DNA of 8,588 nucleotides, taken from assembly GCA_001564035.1 (NCBI GenBank), contig LKMX01000028.1, forward strand, positions 1 to 8,588. The letters are read 5' to 3'. The DNA comes from Nanohaloarchaea archaeon PL-Br10_U2g27 (lineage in GTDB: Archaea; Nanohalarchaeota; Nanosalinia; Nanosalinales; Nanosalinaceae). Position numbers and translations under genes: made by a program. A model generated the notes under the pieces. The model was not told the origin of the DNA. It worked only from the letters and a program-made list of their open reading frames with translations, and did no database searches. Positions 6,786 to 8,588 of this stretch are shown in pieces. Each line of letters begins with the position of its first letter. The stretch's first letter is position 1.

Positions 6786-6825
6786 CCACAAAATCAGATA
6801 TAGGCCTTAGATGCCGAAATAGTTT
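6786..6825. other. convergent intergenic gap
   Basis: This 40-bp gap lies between the stop codons of convergent genes. It contains one AGGCCT (6802-6807). A T5 run (6823-6827) overlaps the stop codon of the minus-strand gene and may serve the plus-strand gene as terminator. No clear hairpin is present. Confidence 0.4.
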
Positions 6826-7464
6826 TTATTCTAGTACTTCGTGTCTGAGCTCGCCTTCTGAAATGAATCCTTCTATTTTTTCATCGTCATTGATCACTGT
6901 AGTTGGCGTTTCTGTCACGTTGTAGTCTATCTCTAAAGTATTTAGTATAAGCGAGCTTTCTGTTTCAGTATTGAACGCAAAGACATGTAGATCAGTGTCT
7001 CTAACAATCTCATCAAGCACTGCGCCCTGCCTCTGACTATCCGTAGAGTCATCAAAGAAGAATAAGGCCTTGTCCTCGTCTGCATCGCATTCTCCACGGT
7101 ACTCTGATAGCATCATGTACAGTCTCAGCTGATTGTTGTAGTACCTATCACGCAGATAATTGTACTCGTCTTGATCATACCTACCTTGCTCATCGAACCT
7201 CTCCAGCCTCTGACCTAGCTGGGCGCTTCTCTCAGAAATTTCCGGTAACTGGGCCTCGGCCAGATCACAGTACACGTCAGGATTATCCTCAGCGTACTGT
7301 TCTAAAACGTTGAAGGTTTCAGTATCAAGATCAGACTGCCTTATCTCATCATCCAGATAGCTTTGACGTAGATCATCCATCTGCAGGCCTACCATTACAC
7401 CTAGTAAAAGTATTATCAAGGTGAAGCTTGCAGCTCTCAAGAAAGATTCTTGAACTACGTCCAT
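6826..7464 (-). CDS. membrane-anchored thioredoxin-like protein lacking CxxC
   Basis: The 212-residue protein has one N-terminal membrane helix (about 11-28) and a body presumably outside the membrane. A predicted helical hairpin follows (about 50-122, rich in Leu, Gln, Arg and Tyr, starting at YCDLAEAQLPEISERSAQLG). The C-terminal part (about 131-212) reads as a thioredoxin fold: strand KALFFF, helix QRQGAVLDEIVRDT, strand LHVFAFN, helix SLILNTLEIDYNVTET, and the cis-proline loop T186-P187-T188 followed by VIND and a C-terminal helix. Where a thioredoxin has CxxC this protein has D-S-T-D-S-Q-R-Q, so it cannot do dithiol exchange. C66 and C126 remain in the helical part. Architecture with a membrane helix, helical domain and thioredoxin fold is common in DPANN archaea, usually with the cysteines. 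Its ATG overlaps the end of the upstream glycosyltransferase gene by 10 nt, implying co-transcription. Confidence 0.65.
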   Translation of the reverse strand: MDVVQESFLRAASFTLIILLLGVMVGLQMDDLRQSYLDDEIRQSDLDTETFNVLEQYAEDNPDVYCDLAEAQLPEISERSAQLGQRLERFDEQGRYDQDEYNYLRDRYYNNQLRLYMMLSEYRGECDADEDKALFFFDDSTDSQRQGAVLDEIVRDTDLHVFAFNTETESSLILNTLEIDYNVTETPTTVINDDEKIEGFISEGELRHEVLE

Positions 7465-8588
7465 ACCTTTTCTATACGTAATACTTCTTTTAAAACTGCA
7501 GCAAGCCAGAACACTGACTGAAGCACGAAATACATGAAGAAGTAGAAAAGAAGCGCTAAATGATGCTTAGGCCTTTCACCCGAATAATTATACGCCAAGT
7601 TGATTATGTAGGCGATAAGAGCCAAAGATAGGAGCATAGGCCCGTAAATCATCATGTTAAGGCTCAGGAAGGAGACGTATAGTTCTGATAATCCGAATTC
7701 AGGCATGTATAGGCCTGTAGCTGATAATCTGATTGCCGTGTTGTATAATGTTAGACTTATGCCGTATGACACCATTCCCAGGCTTGTAACGATTAGTAGC
7801 GGCATTAATACTAGCATGGGTAGTTGGAGAGTGCCGAAGTAGCCGTATTGTCTGTTGAAAAACATTTCTCTGTATTTCCAGCCGTTGTATATGAATCCTC
7901 GCGCCCATCTGACTCTCTGGTTGTATAAGGCCTTTAGAGTTGACGGGAACTCTGTTTCCGACTGGTTAAAGTATATCATTTCGAAGGATTTGCCGTGTTT
8001 CCTGAGTTTAAACGCCATTTCTAGGTCTTCTGTCAGGTTGTCTTCATCAAACCCGCCGGCGTCTTTCACATCTTGAGTCCTGTAGATGGAGAATGCGCCA
8101 GGCGTGACATTTAATGTATTGATTTCCGTCATCAACATCCTGTAAAAGTTTGTCAGACGGTACTCCACCTTTTGAAGTTTTTTAACAAAGTTTTCAGTAT
8201 CTAATGGCGCGATAGATGCTATCACAGCTCCTAAGTCTTCCTTTTTGTGTATCGTCGCGACGGCTTTTTCCAGCAACTCCGTATCTATCTTTGAATCGGC
8301 GTCTTGAACTACTACATACTCCGTAGCCGTGTTTTGGAGGCCTGTGTTCAATGCGGCGGCTTTCCCTTCATTTCTTTCATGTCTCAAAAGTTTGATCTTA
8401 TCCGACGCAAACTCTTCTGCCTTCTCTAAAGTTGTGTCAGTAGAAGCATCGTCTATAAAAACTGCTTGAACCGGATACTTCAACTCTTCGATACTGTTCA
8501 AAGCTTTTTCAACCACTCTTTCTTCGTTGAACGCAGGCATCAGTATAGTGACTTCAGGCCTTTCTGTCAGCTCTAGATCCTCATGCCT
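7455..8588 (-). CDS. family 2 membrane glycosyltransferase, polysaccharide-synthase type (5' end outside window)
   Basis: The frame is open to the right edge: 16 codons before the Met at 8540 read R-H-E-D-L-E-L-T-E-R-P-E-V-T-I-L. They supply the usual first strand VTILMPAFNEE of GT2 enzymes, so the true start lies beyond 8588. Counting from that Met, GT-A motifs are FIDDAS (D30-D31), QDADS (D80-x-D82, metal/nucleotide-sugar), TED (170-172, catalytic Asp region) and QRVRW (208-212). The last motif marks processive synthases such as hyaluronan, cellulose and poly-N-acetylglucosamine synthases. Three long hydrophobic stretches follow (about 237-263, 287-316, 327-351), enough for the channel helices. 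Further helices may precede the domain. The likely role is transfer of a nucleotide sugar to a surface polysaccharide at the membrane; the sugar cannot be told. It overlaps the thioredoxin-like gene at its 3' end. Confidence 0.85.
   Translation of the reverse strand, partial: RHEDLELTERPEVTILMPAFNEERVVEKALNSIEELKYPVQAVFIDDASTDTTLEKAEEFASDKIKLLRHERNEGKAAALNTGLQNTATEYVVVQDADSKIDTELLEKAVATIHKKEDLGAVIASIAPLDTENFVKKLQKVEYRLTNFYRMLMTEINTLNVTPGAFSIYRTQDVKDAGGFDEDNLTEDLEMAFKLRKHGKSFEMIYFNQSETEFPSTLKALYNQRVRWARGFIYNGWKYREMFFNRQYGYFGTLQLPMLVLMPLLIVTSLGMVSYGISLTLYNTAIRLSATGLYMPEFGLSELYVSFLSLNMMIYGPMLLSLALIAYIINLAYNYSGERPKHHLALLFYFFMYFVLQSVFWLAAVLKEVLRIEKVWT

Larger units (their letters stand above)
115..8561. 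repeat. highly iterated palindrome AGGCCT, 36 copies
   Basis: AGGCCT starts at 115, 259, 700, 847, 878, 1548, 1902, 2255, 2396, 2483, 2633, 3359, 3376, 3395, 3733, 3854, 4020, 4070, 4262, 4533, 4637, 4822, 4916, 5095, 5259, 5699, 6212, 6270, 6802, 7065, 7385, 7569, 7711, 7928, 8338 and 8556. Equal base frequencies predict about 2.1 in this length. Only about 11 other GGCC sites exist, so most GGCC is in this context. The copies are dispersed (mean gap about 240 bp, longest 726). Of these, 32 are in genes (17 as Gly-Leu, 8 as Arg-Pro, 7 as [Glu/Lys/Gln]-Ala) and four are in intergenic gaps. No longer consensus is obvious. Confidence 0.9.

Noticed and set aside
7654..8076. Plus-strand frames opposite the glycosyltransferase
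   Set aside because: They are shadows of a gene with all GT2 motifs in order, and show no independent features.
115..8561. AGGCCT as part of a transposon end, CRISPR repeat or tandem repeat
   Set aside because: Copies are dispersed with irregular spacing (17 to 726 bp), share no flanking sequence and lie within intact genes.

Overview
The window looks archaeal, and most like a small halophilic archaeon of the nanohaloarchaeal (DPANN) type. Four observations point that way. The predicted proteins are strongly acidic, including cytosolic ones. Promoters are archaeal, with TTTAAA/TTTAAG-like TATA boxes about 23-30 nt before the start codons, which implies leaderless mRNAs. T-runs follow several genes. 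The gene content is dominated by signal-peptide plus membrane-anchored Ig-like surface proteins, and base composition is moderate. The taxonomic call is inference; no rRNA or other marker gene is present.

Layout: 1-187 is an AT-rich promoter region. 188-1891 (+) encodes a surface protein with cell-wall-binding-repeat-2-like and Ig-like modules. It converges, across a hairpin plus T-run terminator, on 1939-4593 (-), a large Ig-like surface protein whose cytosolic tail ends in a C2H2 zinc finger. After a divergent promoter region, 4762-5331 (+) encodes a charged helical protein of unknown function. A 162-bp gap contains a strong Shine-Dalgarno sequence and possible alternative hairpins. A two-gene unit follows (+): 5494-5898, a conserved-looking protein of unknown function, and 5904-6785, a membrane-anchored winged-helix protein with an extracellular domain. 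On the minus strand at the right edge, a family-2 polysaccharide-type glycosyltransferase (7455-8588, N-terminus outside the window) overlaps a membrane-anchored thioredoxin-like protein that lacks the CxxC motif (6826-7464).

The common theme is the cell envelope: S-layer-like or wall-associated proteins, a polysaccharide synthase, and transmembrane proteins carrying nucleic-acid-binding-type domains on the cytosolic side.

The most unusual signal is at the DNA level. The palindrome AGGCCT occurs 36 times in 8.6 kb, where about 2 would be expected with equal base frequencies. It occurs in both gene orientations, in all three codon frames, and in four of the five substantial intergenic gaps. 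By hand count, 17 of 18 Gly-Leu and 8 of 8 Arg-Pro dipeptides are encoded so that they create it. This is a highly iterated palindrome comparable in kind to HIP1 of cyanobacteria; its function here is unknown.
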